From Methylicorpusculum sp. (GTDB taxonomy: Bacteria; Pseudomonadota; Gammaproteobacteria; Methylococcales; Methylomonadaceae): a stretch of 64,000 nt of DNA. The stretch is taken from contig NZ_JAUSBX010000011.1 of NCBI RefSeq assembly GCF_030651835.1, positions 62,001 to 126,000 of the forward strand, given 5' to 3'. Positions within the stretch are counted from its first letter, which is position 1. The number at the start of each line of letters is the position of its first letter. The notes under the pieces were generated by a model. The model was not told the DNA's origin. It saw only the letters and a list, made by a program, of their open reading frames with translations, and did not search any database. The translations under genes were made by a program, and so were the position numbers. Below are positions 47,022 through 54,721 of the stretch, piece by piece.

Positions 47022-48839
47022 CTACTGACCTCTTAAAAAAAACTTGTCCAGATCGGACTTCGTCAATTCAACCCAGGTCGGACGACCATGATTGCATTGC
47101 CCGATTCTTTCTGTTTGCTCCATATCTCTCAAGAGTGTATTCATTTCGTCGATGGTCAGTTTACGTCCGGCCCTGACAGCACTGTGACAAGCCGCTGCGG
47201 CAAGGATTTCATTGATTTTTTCCTCAACCTTCAAACTCGTCTCGTGCTCGATAAAATCGGCTAAGACGTCGCGAATCAATGCCTCCATATCCGCGCCAAC
47301 CAACAGTGCCGGCACTGATCGCAAAGTGACACTTTCCGGGCCCGAGCGGTTAATATCGAAACCCAGCTGATAAAAAAAGTCATGCTGATCTTCAGCCAAT
47401 TCGGCTTCGTGGCCGGTCACTTGAATAGTAATTGGCAATAATAAAGGCTGACTGACAATATTTCCTTGTGCAAATTGCTTTTTAAGCCGCTCATAAGTTA
47501 CCCGCTCGTGTGCCGCGTGGGTATCAACCAGAATGATGCCGGAAGGCGTTTCCGCGAGGATGAATATATTATGCAAATGCGCAATGGCATAGCCTAAGGG
47601 CGGCTTCGTCTGGTCGGCTTGTTGATGCCTGATCTCTACGGGTGCCTGATCAATCGATTTCTGATAAAGCGCCGTGTAGGCTTGTATCTGTTCTTCCACA
47701 TAAACAGGAAGCGGCGCCTGCTGAGGCCGAGATGAATAACCCGAGTCTCTACGAGGCGGTTGAAATTCCCGGGGAGCAGTATTTTTTTCAACGGGATAAA
47801 CATCGTCAACGGTATCGATCTGAGTCACCCGATGTTCCGGCCGAATATCAGCTAATGACCGGTGCAAGGCTTGAAACAGAAAATCATGGACCAAACGCCC
47901 TTCACGAAACCTGACTTCCAATTTGGCCGGATGCGCATTGACATCAACCAAAGCCGGATCCAACGCAAGATAAAGCACAAAGACAGGATGACGCCCTTGA
48001 TAAAGCACATCCTGATAGGCTTGCTTGACGGCGTGAGAGACCAGTTTGTCTTTAACCAGCCGCCCATTGACATAAAAAAACTGCATATCTTGCTGACTGC
48101 GTGAAAACGTAGGCAAACCCACCCAACCCGACAATTGCAGTCCGGATGCAGCAAAATCGATTTTGACTGAATTTTCGATAAACGCCGCACCGCAAACGTC
48201 GGCAATTCTGTGCTCTTGCTGTTCGTCAGTCAGTGCGGGTTTTAAATTGAACACTTCTTTTTGATTATGGGTAAGTTTAAAACCCATTTCGAACCGGCTT
48301 AGCGCCATCCGTTTTATCAACGTTTCGATGTGTGCAAATTCGGTTTTTTCGGCTTTCAGAAATTTTCGGCGCGCCGGTGTGTTGTAAAACAGGTCGCGCA
48401 CATCCACGGTTGTACCCGGTGGATGGGGATCCGGCTGTGGATCAAAATCCGTTTCCGTACCATCCGCTGAAACGCGCCAGGCGCAATCGGCCTCCGGCCG
48501 TCTTGAAATAAGTGTGAGCCTGGCTACAGAGCTGATACTGGGCAAGGCCTCGCCCCGAAACCCCATGGTCGCAACATGTTCCAAATCATCCAGTGAAGCT
48601 ATTTTACTGGTCGCGTGACGGGATAATGCCAGCGGCAGATCTTCCTTATCGATGCCGCAACCATCGTCCCTGATTTTTATCAATCTGGCTCCGCCTTGTT
48701 CAATATCGATAGAGATCTGCCCGGCACCGGCGTCGAAACAATTTTCAACCAATTCTTTAACAACAGAAGCGGGCCTTTCAACCACTTCCCCGGCAGCGAT
48801 TTGATTGACAAGTTGGGTAGGAAGCGCGTGTATACGCAT
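47022..48839 (-). CDS. mutL: DNA mismatch repair protein MutL
   Basis: A 605-residue GHKL ATPase. The N-terminal ATPase has QIAAGEVVERPASVVKELVENCFDAGA, DDGCGI and TMGFRGEALPSI, GTTVDVRDLFYNTPARRKFLK. The linker is about 340-410. The C-terminal dimerisation domain has LGYAIAHLHNIFILAE, DTHAAHERVTYERLKKQ and ACHSAVRAGRKL. It links MutS recognition to MutH or intrinsic nuclease steps. No DQHA(X)2E(X)4E endonuclease motif is seen (DTHAAHER instead), as in MutH-type bacteria. Confidence 0.96.
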   Translation of the reverse strand: MRIHALPTQLVNQIAAGEVVERPASVVKELVENCFDAGAGQISIDIEQGGARLIKIRDDGCGIDKEDLPLALSRHATSKIASLDDLEHVATMGFRGEALPSISSVARLTLISRRPEADCAWRVSADGTETDFDPQPDPHPPGTTVDVRDLFYNTPARRKFLKAEKTEFAHIETLIKRMALSRFEMGFKLTHNQKEVFNLKPALTDEQQEHRIADVCGAAFIENSVKIDFAASGLQLSGWVGLPTFSRSQQDMQFFYVNGRLVKDKLVSHAVKQAYQDVLYQGRHPVFVLYLALDPALVDVNAHPAKLEVRFREGRLVHDFLFQALHRSLADIRPEHRVTQIDTVDDVYPVEKNTAPREFQPPRRDSGYSSRPQQAPLPVYVEEQIQAYTALYQKSIDQAPVEIRHQQADQTKPPLGYAIAHLHNIFILAETPSGIILVDTHAAHERVTYERLKKQFAQGNIVSQPLLLPITIQVTGHEAELAEDQHDFFYQLGFDINRSGPESVTLRSVPALLVGADMEALIRDVLADFIEHETSLKVEEKINEILAAAACHSAVRAGRKLTIDEMNTLLRDMEQTERIGQCNHGRPTWVELTKSDLDKFFLRGQ

Positions 48840-48911
48840 AGAACAGCTAATCCAAACAAAAGGGCTATTTTATCTGAAGTGACCTTTGAATGTAGTTCTG
48901 ATTTAGGAAGA

Positions 48912-49075
48912 CAGCAATTCCCAGTTTAATGATAAAGACGGGGCGGTGTAAGCTTTGCGGGGATGTCGGCAGTAGGGGTGCTGCAGTCAAGCCCCCATAG
49001 ATGGGTCTACGGCGTTCCTCGCAAGGCTTACACCTCCCCACAAAGCCACATAAAAATTCAAACTGGGAATTGCTG
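48912..49075 (+). mobile_element. MITE-like element, CAGCAA family, copy D (164 bp, divergent subfamily)
   Basis: Perfect 16-bp ends CAGCAATTCCCAGTTT and AAACTGGGAATTGCTG. An exact 9-bp duplication TTAGGAAGA flanks it (48903-48911 and 49076-49084). Inner arms GGTGTAAGC and GCTTACACC, then TTTGCGGGGA and TCCTCGCAA, pair but differ in sequence from the other copies. The core GGCAGTAGGGGTGCTGC resembles copies A-C and E. It lies between mutL and the HDOD gene. Confidence 0.87.
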
Positions 49076-49149
49076 TTAGGAAGAACTGGTAAACTGGATT
49101 AAAGCATTATCACAGCTAAAAACTGAATAGATTACACTTTTAAATGACC

Positions 49150-50094
49150 TCAACTGCCCACCAGACTCGCCGCTGTCGCTTTAATATCCGGCAAGACGTC
49201 GTTAATGTCATTCAACGCGGATTCGCAGATTTTTAGATCCAAGCCCAACTCAACGAAAACATCATCCTCACAGTGTTGATTCTGAGCATCACCAATCCCC
49301 AGCTTGCCTAACAAGGAATCCGTTAAATAAACCAGAAGATTCAGCAAATAATGCTCTCCCCGGTAATAGGGATTATGGTGATGATAAACAATATCAAGAA
49401 TGGGTTTGGGCATTGCCCAACTGGTCATCAACCATGCCCCTAGCTGAGTGTGATCAACACCAAAAGTAAACTGCTCAATATTAAAGGTATTCAGCGTGGG
49501 ATTGACCGAAATGATTTTATTCAGATACAGAAACTCTTCAGGGAACTCATGTCCCAGCAAAGGAAAACCGATGTTATGCATCAGAGCGGATAAAAATAAG
49601 ACATCCGGCCGAGTTTGTTTCTCCAGCATCAATTGCCGGTTTAGCTGCTTAATCAGGCGCGTTCCCGCCAAGGACTGCACCCAAAGCATTTCTGTGCCGA
49701 TAACGCCGTGTTTAGGCGCCCGAAGCGGTTGCAATGCACTTAAACCCAAAGCCAGGTTCATCACGAAATCAAAACCCAATACACGACTGATAGCGTCTTT
49801 GACCGTCGTAATCTTGCCCCGGAAGCCATAGAGCGGAGAACTGGCCCAACGGATGACCTGTGTTGTTAAAATCGGGTCCAGTTCAATAATGCTTGCCAGT
49901 TTGGCCGCATCAGCCAGAGGATCGGCAGCCAATTTTATGACTTTTTCGGCGATGCCCGGCAATGGCGGCAGTTCTTTAATTTTTGAAACTGCACTGCGCA
50001 TATCTGAAGGATGCGAAAAATGCTCCAGCGGAGCGGCAATATTTGAAAGTGTCCAATTAATTAAAGTTGCATCCATCATATCCGGCCATTTCAA
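49150..50094 (-). CDS. HDOD-domain signalling protein
   Basis: A 314-residue cytoplasmic protein with an HDOD domain (about 35-240): IKELPPLPGIAEKVIKLAADP, LASIIELDPILTTQVIRWASSPLYG, AISRVLGFDFVMNLALGLSAL, ALMHNIGFPLLGHEFPEEF and IVYHHHNPYYRG. HDOD proteins lack full HD metal sites and usually act in regulation or signal transduction. It overlaps the sigma-54 activator gene by 4 bp, so the two are probably translated together and work in one pathway. Confidence 0.85.
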   Translation of the reverse strand: MKWPDMMDATLINWTLSNIAAPLEHFSHPSDMRSAVSKIKELPPLPGIAEKVIKLAADPLADAAKLASIIELDPILTTQVIRWASSPLYGFRGKITTVKDAISRVLGFDFVMNLALGLSALQPLRAPKHGVIGTEMLWVQSLAGTRLIKQLNRQLMLEKQTRPDVLFLSALMHNIGFPLLGHEFPEEFLYLNKIISVNPTLNTFNIEQFTFGVDHTQLGAWLMTSWAMPKPILDIVYHHHNPYYRGEHYLLNLLVYLTDSLLGKLGIGDAQNQHCEDDVFVELGLDLKICESALNDINDVLPDIKATAASLVGS

Positions 50095-51497
50095 TTTAAA
50101 TTCAAACGATTAAGTTTTCTGTACAACGTTCTTTCACTAACATTCATTTCAGTTGCAATCAATTTACGATTGCCTTGGTACTTACCGATCAACTGCCGGA
50201 TAAACTCGGCTTCCATAATTTCCATAGGTGTCAGGTTTTTACTCTCAGCCCCTGATCCGGAAAAACCATTGGCCGTTACGTTTACTGAAAAGTCTCCGTC
50301 AAAATGAGGGGTACTTTCCTTCATTGGATTAATGTAGGACTGTTGACCCATGGACTGTCCTCTTCTATCCAATTTCATAACGTTTGAGTCTTGAGATTGA
50401 CGCCGCATTATCAGAACATCCAAGGCTTCAATTTGATCATTCTTGCAAAGACTTGCGGCCAATTGTAAGCAGTTTTTAAGCTCACGAATATTCCCCGGCC
50501 ATTTGTGATTATTCAGTTTCATTAATGCATCAATAGAAATTCTGAACGTAAGGTTTTCTTTTTGACCGATCTGTTCAAGCAAATGCTGTACCAATAAAGG
50601 CATATCCTCGCTTCTATCTCTTAGCGGGGGAATTTCAATCGGAAAAACAGCAAGCCTGTAAAATAAATCCTCCCTGAACCGGCCTTCCTTAACCATGGCG
50701 GCCAGGTTACGGTGAGTAGCACTAACGACTCTGACAGTGGACTTTAAGGTTGTCGTGCCACCGACCCGTCTAAACTGACCACTCTCAAGAGCCCTTAAAA
50801 GCTTGGGCTGCAATGACAGTGGTAATTCACCGATTTCATCCAGAAATAAGGTTCCCTGATTAGCCAACTCGAACAAGCCTTTTTTTACGCCTGCCGCACC
50901 GGTAAATGAGCCTTTTTCATGACCGAAAAGCTCACTTTCAAACAAGTCTTCATTGAGTATGGTGCAATCAACAACAACAAATTCTCCATTGGCATTTTTT
51001 GACTGGCGGTGAATGTACTCGGCAGCCAGCTCTTTTCCTGTGCCGGTCTCGCCGTTAAGCATCACCGCGGCATGTGACTGGGCGGCTTGCTGCAATTTGG
51101 TTTTCAGCTTCAAAAATCCCGGTGATGTCCCAATCATTCTGGGACTTTCGGTCACAGAACTGGTTGTGCCCGAGATAATCAGCGACTCTCCCAGATACAA
51201 CTGACCATCCGAGTCAAGCAGCGGATAGCCTCGCACCCTTAACAAGCGTTGCTCTTGGTTATCCAGTTTGTCAGCATAGAGCCCCACATAGGGCTCTATG
51301 TTCTTAAAAAGCAGCGAATGCCTGCACTTTCCCGATTCATGACAACAAGGAAGACTCATCCGTCTCTCGCGACTCAAGCCAAAATGCAATTCCCAGGCCT
51401 TGTTGACGGCAACCACATTCAACGAAGCGTCGATTATCACAAAAGGAGTGTCGTGCGTTTCTAATAAAGATTCAAGCGTGACTGAATTTTTTAACAT
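50091..51497 (-). CDS. Sigma-54-dependent activator with PAS domain
   Basis: A 468-residue enhancer-binding protein. A PAS domain (about 8-120) contains a Cys/His cluster, CCHESGKCRH (residues 51-60). The AAA+ domain (about 125-365) has Walker A GETGTGKE, the sigma-54 loop ELFGHEKGSFTGA (GSFTGA variant), Walker B GTLFLDEIGEL and the R-finger region. The C-terminal Fis-type helix-turn-helix is NRKLIATEMNVSERTLYRKLNRLN. It lacks a REC domain, so it is not PrsR-like. It diverges from the PEP-CTERM gene, whose upstream region has a candidate -24/-12 promoter. Confidence 0.92.
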   Translation of the reverse strand: MLKNSVTLESLLETHDTPFVIIDASLNVVAVNKAWELHFGLSRERRMSLPCCHESGKCRHSLLFKNIEPYVGLYADKLDNQEQRLLRVRGYPLLDSDGQLYLGESLIISGTTSSVTESPRMIGTSPGFLKLKTKLQQAAQSHAAVMLNGETGTGKELAAEYIHRQSKNANGEFVVVDCTILNEDLFESELFGHEKGSFTGAAGVKKGLFELANQGTLFLDEIGELPLSLQPKLLRALESGQFRRVGGTTTLKSTVRVVSATHRNLAAMVKEGRFREDLFYRLAVFPIEIPPLRDRSEDMPLLVQHLLEQIGQKENLTFRISIDALMKLNNHKWPGNIRELKNCLQLAASLCKNDQIEALDVLIMRRQSQDSNVMKLDRRGQSMGQQSYINPMKESTPHFDGDFSVNVTANGFSGSGAESKNLTPMEIMEAEFIRQLIGKYQGNRKLIATEMNVSERTLYRKLNRLNLN

Positions 51498-51593
51498 AAC
51501 GCCAGTGAAGTTAAGTCCTTAAAGGTTTTATCTCTAAAATCATGAACAGACATCAATAGGCCAAACGCCTGAATAGCCATCTAAAAAACAATC

Positions 51594-51603
51594 TGACATG
51601 TCA
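51594..51603. promoter_or_regulatory. Palindrome TGACATGTCA, possible activator site
   Basis: A perfect 10-bp palindrome, 97 bp upstream of the activator gene start and just outside MITE copy E. It shares TGACA/TGTCA half-sites with 51808-51821. A binding site for the adjacent sigma-54 activator is a guess. Confidence 0.35.
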
Positions 51604-51613
51604 CACACCTGCA

Positions 51614-51777
51614 CAGCAAATCTCAGTTTGATCTTTTCGGCGTCATTTTTGGCTGAGAAAAGCCTTTTGAGGAACGCCGTAAACCCTTCCATGGGAGCTT
51701 GGCAGCAGGATCCCTGCTGCCGATATCCTCAAAAAGCGTCCCCCAGCCCTTTTTTCCCTTCAAATTGAGAATTGCTG
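51614..51777 (-). mobile_element. MITE-like element, CAGCAA family, copy E (164 bp, reverse orientation)
   Basis: The ends CAGCAAATCTCAGTTTGA and TCAAATTGAGAATTGCTG are inverted. An exact 9-bp duplication ACACCTGCA flanks it (51605-51613 and 51778-51786). It has the same arms and core as copy B but in the opposite orientation. It is inserted between the sigma-54 activator gene and the PEP-CTERM gene, separating two TGACA/TGTCA palindromes. Confidence 0.88.
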
Positions 51778-51807
51778 ACACCTGCATGACATGATTGACT
51801 TTGCAAA

Positions 51808-51821
51808 TGACATATCTGTCA
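51808..51821. promoter_or_regulatory. Inverted repeat TGACATATCTGTCA, possible activator site
   Basis: Half-sites TGACA and TGTCA are separated by 4 bp, about 67 bp upstream of the -24 element at 51875. This spacing suits an upstream activator site of a sigma-54 promoter. Inference only. Confidence 0.4.
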
Positions 51822-51874
51822 GTCCGGTTTCTAATTCTAGCCTATGAGTCAGGCAAAACCAGTATTTTCAAAAT

Positions 51875-51889
51875 TGGCATCAATTTTGA
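51875..51889 (+). promoter_or_regulatory. Candidate sigma-54 (-24/-12) promoter of the PEP-CTERM gene
   Basis: TGGCATCAATTTTGA fits the -24/-12 pattern TGGCAC-N5-TTGC: TGGCA is exact, spacing is correct, and only the final C of TTGC is replaced by A. It lies 40 bp before the ATG at 51929 and next to a sigma-54 activator gene. Confidence 0.55.
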
Positions 51890-51928
51890 TTAAGAGTAAT
51901 TATTCAAAACTTTTTACCGGAAAAACTC

Positions 51929-52726
51929 ATGATCAAAAACACTGCAATGATCCTCGCCCTGTTTGCTAGTTCGATGCTAGCGGTTCAAGCCAGCATTACT
52001 GTCGACGGCAACTTAAGTGACTGGGGTATCAAACGTAATGGTAACGCAAATGACTGGACACCAAACCCAGGCATTCATTTTACTGTTGAAGATCAAACTG
52101 GAAAGTTATCAGATTATCTCAATCCCGGCTATGGCGGTCAGGCTTATGATGCAGAAGCCTTATATGCCTATTTGACTGACACGCATTTATTTATTGCAAT
52201 GGCAACGGGCCACAATCCCAATACGCCTAATGATCCATCAAAAAACAGTTACGGCGCCGGAGACTTTGCCATCGACTTCGGCTTGGACGGAACTTATGAA
52301 GCGGGTATCAATGTAAAACCGGATTGGGATACGTTTGGAGTTGCTAATGGCTTATACAAGGTTGACCAATGGGCCTATGGTTTGTGGAATGACACACCCG
52401 GGTATTTAAAATCGGAACATCCTACCGCCATTATGTCCGGTACTTTGTTAGGTATCGCGGACATGGTGATCAGTAGCGCGCAAACGGGTTATGGGCAGTG
52501 GTCATCCGACACTCACTATTTTTATGAAATCGGTTTAAGTCTTGATTTGTTGAGACAAGCCGGCTGGAACGGATCCAGTTTTAATATTCATTGGACTCAA
52601 ATGTGTGCCAATGATTCTATCATCGTTGATCCACCGGCAAACGTTCCGGAAGCAGGCAGCCTGATGTTGATGTCACTGGGTTTGTTTGGTATGAGCTGGG
52701 CGCAGAGAAAAAAAACGGGTTTTTAG
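51929..52726 (+). CDS. PEP-CTERM sorting-domain exported protein
   Basis: A 265-residue secreted protein. The signal peptide covers about residues 1-21 (cleavage after VQA). The mature part starts SITVDGNLSDWGI, a pattern seen in carbohydrate-binding-like domains, and includes DYLNPGYGGQAYDAEALYAYLTD. The C-terminus VPEAGSLMLMSLGLFGMSWAQRKK is a PEP-CTERM signal (VPEA in place of VPEP), then a membrane helix and basic tail. Exosortase processes such proteins at the cell surface, often with exopolysaccharide. The exosortase is not in this window. A terminator follows. Confidence 0.85.
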   Translation: MIKNTAMILALFASSMLAVQASITVDGNLSDWGIKRNGNANDWTPNPGIHFTVEDQTGKLSDYLNPGYGGQAYDAEALYAYLTDTHLFIAMATGHNPNTPNDPSKNSYGAGDFAIDFGLDGTYEAGINVKPDWDTFGVANGLYKVDQWAYGLWNDTPGYLKSEHPTAIMSGTLLGIADMVISSAQTGYGQWSSDTHYFYEIGLSLDLLRQAGWNGSSFNIHWTQMCANDSIIVDPPANVPEAGSLMLMSLGLFGMSWAQRKKTGF

Positions 52727-52758
52727 ATTACTCAATCCCCTTGCTTAAACTGAGCGAT

Positions 52759-52790
52759 GGGCAAGTTCGTCATGAACTTGCCCTTTTTTT
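52759..52790 (+). terminator. Rho-independent terminator of the PEP-CTERM gene
   Basis: GGGCAAGTTC (52759-52768) and GAACTTGCCC (52774-52783) form a perfect 10-bp stem with a 5-nt loop, followed by seven T. It is also close to the 3' end of the convergent amiB gene and could act both ways. Confidence 0.93.
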
Positions 52791-52805
52791 ATTCTTGGAT
52801 TCGAC

Positions 52806-54215
52806 TTATAAATTATCGCTTCCTGTACTTGCAACGCGTGTTTCCATCGGTGAATAGTGCTTGAAATAACTATCGATGCCGTTAAACACGGCTCTGGCTA
52901 ACGTATCCTGGTGCGCGCTATTTCTTAGCCGCTCCTCTTCCGCTGGGTTGGAAATAAATGCCATCTCAACCAGAATAGAGGGCACATCCGGTGATTTCAA
53001 GACTAAAAACTCGGCTTTTTGAACTGCATTCTGATGAACCTGACCTGCTTTTTTCAAGCTTTTCAAAATAGTCGAAGCTGCGTTAACACTGGCTTCCTGG
53101 GTAGCTGTCTGCGAAAGATCAAGTAAAACCTTAGCCAATACATCATCTTTATCAACCAGACTGACGCCTCCGATCAAATCGGCTGCATTTTCCTGATCCG
53201 CCAGCCAGCGCGACGCCTCATTACTAGCCCCTGCAGTAGACAGTGTAAAAACCGAGGCGCCTTGAACATCAGCCTGTTGGAAGGCATCAGCGTGAATCGA
53301 AACGAATAAATCAGCATTGGCGTCTCTTGCGATATTCATACGCTCTCTGAGACTAATGTAATAATCTCCTTTTCGTACCAATACCGCTTTCATCCCTGAT
53401 TTTGCGTTGATCATACCCGCCAGTTTTTTGGCAATAGCCAAGGTCACTTCTTTTTCATGCGTTCCTTTGGGGCCATGAGCACCAGGATCTTCACCACCAT
53501 GTCCGGCATCAATCGCGATAACGATATCCCCGGCCCTTTCAGCAACCGATTTTGTTTGCAGTAGAGGTTCCTTTGACTCAACTTCTTTTTTTACGGATAC
53601 CGTTTCTGCTGGTAAAGAGACTTTTTCAACCGGAGCAGGAACAGGCGTAAGTTCTTTCTTTGCAACGTTTACAGGGCTTTCAGAAACAGAGTCCTTTTTG
53701 GCATTACTTTCTACCTTAACCGGATTCTCTGTTTCTTTGGTCACAGCAACTGATACCGGTTCACTGGCTGTGCCGGTTTTAGCCATACGGGGTTTGGATG
53801 CTTTATCCGGATCAACACCTTTGGGGAAAAAATCAACGATTAATTGATGGCCTTTATCTTTTCCAACCGAAACTGGAGAAATTCTGGGGGTTCCGGATTT
53901 TTTCAAATCAATAACCACTCGCAAATCACCATCATTACGCAGAGCGCTTCTTACTCTTGAAAATAAGGGATGATTGTTTGAAGGTTGATCTAATGGCCCT
54001 GATAAGCTCACATTTTTGAAATCGATCACCATACGCGGAGGGTTATCCAGTAAAAAAACCTGTTGCTCAGACTTTGCCGTGAGATCAAAAACCATTCGCG
54101 TGTGATCGGACGCTATCCAGTGGTGTAATGCATTCAAACCCGCCTGATCTGCATGAACACATAATGCAATCAATTGCAGTACCGGAATCATTAGGAGTTT
54201 CCAGATGCTACGCAT
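52806..54215 (-). CDS. amiB: N-acetylmuramoyl-L-alanine amidase AmiB/AmiC type
   Basis: A 469-residue periplasmic amidase. A signal peptide (about 1-22) is followed by an AMIN domain (about 25-130, MVFDLTAKSEQQVFLLDNPPRMVIDFKNV), a Lys/Glu/Pro/Val-rich linker (about 140-230), and an Amidase_3 domain. Zn ligands and catalytic residues appear in IDAGHGGEDPGA, HEKEVTLAIA, SIHADAF and SILVEMAFISNPAEE. It cleaves the peptide from muramic acid during septum splitting under EnvC/NlpD control. It is downstream of tsaE and named by position in the nnr-tsaE-amiB group. Confidence 0.9.
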   Translation of the reverse strand: MRSIWKLLMIPVLQLIALCVHADQAGLNALHHWIASDHTRMVFDLTAKSEQQVFLLDNPPRMVIDFKNVSLSGPLDQPSNNHPLFSRVRSALRNDGDLRVVIDLKKSGTPRISPVSVGKDKGHQLIVDFFPKGVDPDKASKPRMAKTGTASEPVSVAVTKETENPVKVESNAKKDSVSESPVNVAKKELTPVPAPVEKVSLPAETVSVKKEVESKEPLLQTKSVAERAGDIVIAIDAGHGGEDPGAHGPKGTHEKEVTLAIAKKLAGMINAKSGMKAVLVRKGDYYISLRERMNIARDANADLFVSIHADAFQQADVQGASVFTLSTAGASNEASRWLADQENAADLIGGVSLVDKDDVLAKVLLDLSQTATQEASVNAASTILKSLKKAGQVHQNAVQKAEFLVLKSPDVPSILVEMAFISNPAEEERLRNSAHQDTLARAVFNGIDSYFKHYSPMETRVASTGSDNL

Positions 54216-54289
54216 ATATCTACCTGAAATAATAATAAACTGGATTAAAGTATAACAATATGTCTTTGTTTTTTCATGTCAGTTTGGAA

Positions 54290-54721
54290 TTATTTTTTTA
54301 CGCCCTCATTCCGCCACTCCATTTGCATCGAACGGCCATACCCCCTTAAATCCAGACGGATCATCAGGTCAGCCTCAGGCAAAATGCCCTGCCCCATTTC
54401 GGGCCATTCAAACAAACAGACCGCCTCCTGCGCCAGATAATCTTCTATGCCCATCCAGATCAATTCTTCAGGATCCTTGATTCTATACAAATCAAAATGA
54501 AACAGAGTGCGATGGCCGACTACATACTCCTCTACTACTGTATATGTCGGGCTTTTGACCACCCCCTGGTAACCGGCAGCTCTTAACAAGCCTCTTATCA
54601 AAGTCGTCTTACCCGCCCCCAGCTGACCCTGCAGGTAAATGATGCACTTTTCCGGCAACAGTGACCATAAACCAGCACCTGCCGCCTCGGTTGCTTCGGT
54701 ATCTTCCAGTTCAGCAATCAC
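54290..54721 (-). CDS. tsaE: tRNA threonylcarbamoyladenosine biosynthesis ATPase TsaE
   Basis: A 143-residue P-loop ATPase. Walker A is GQLGAGKTTLIRGLL, followed by KSPTYTVVEEY, HFDLYRIKDPEEL and LFEWPEMG. It drives turnover of the TsaBD complex that makes t6A37 of ANN-decoding tRNAs. Its start overlaps the nnr stop by 4 bp. The pairing with nnr and amiB is the standard arrangement. Confidence 0.94.
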   Translation of the reverse strand: MIAELEDTEATEAAGAGLWSLLPEKCIIYLQGQLGAGKTTLIRGLLRAAGYQGVVKSPTYTVVEEYVVGHRTLFHFDLYRIKDPEELIWMGIEDYLAQEAVCLFEWPEMGQGILPEADLMIRLDLRGYGRSMQMEWRNEGVKK

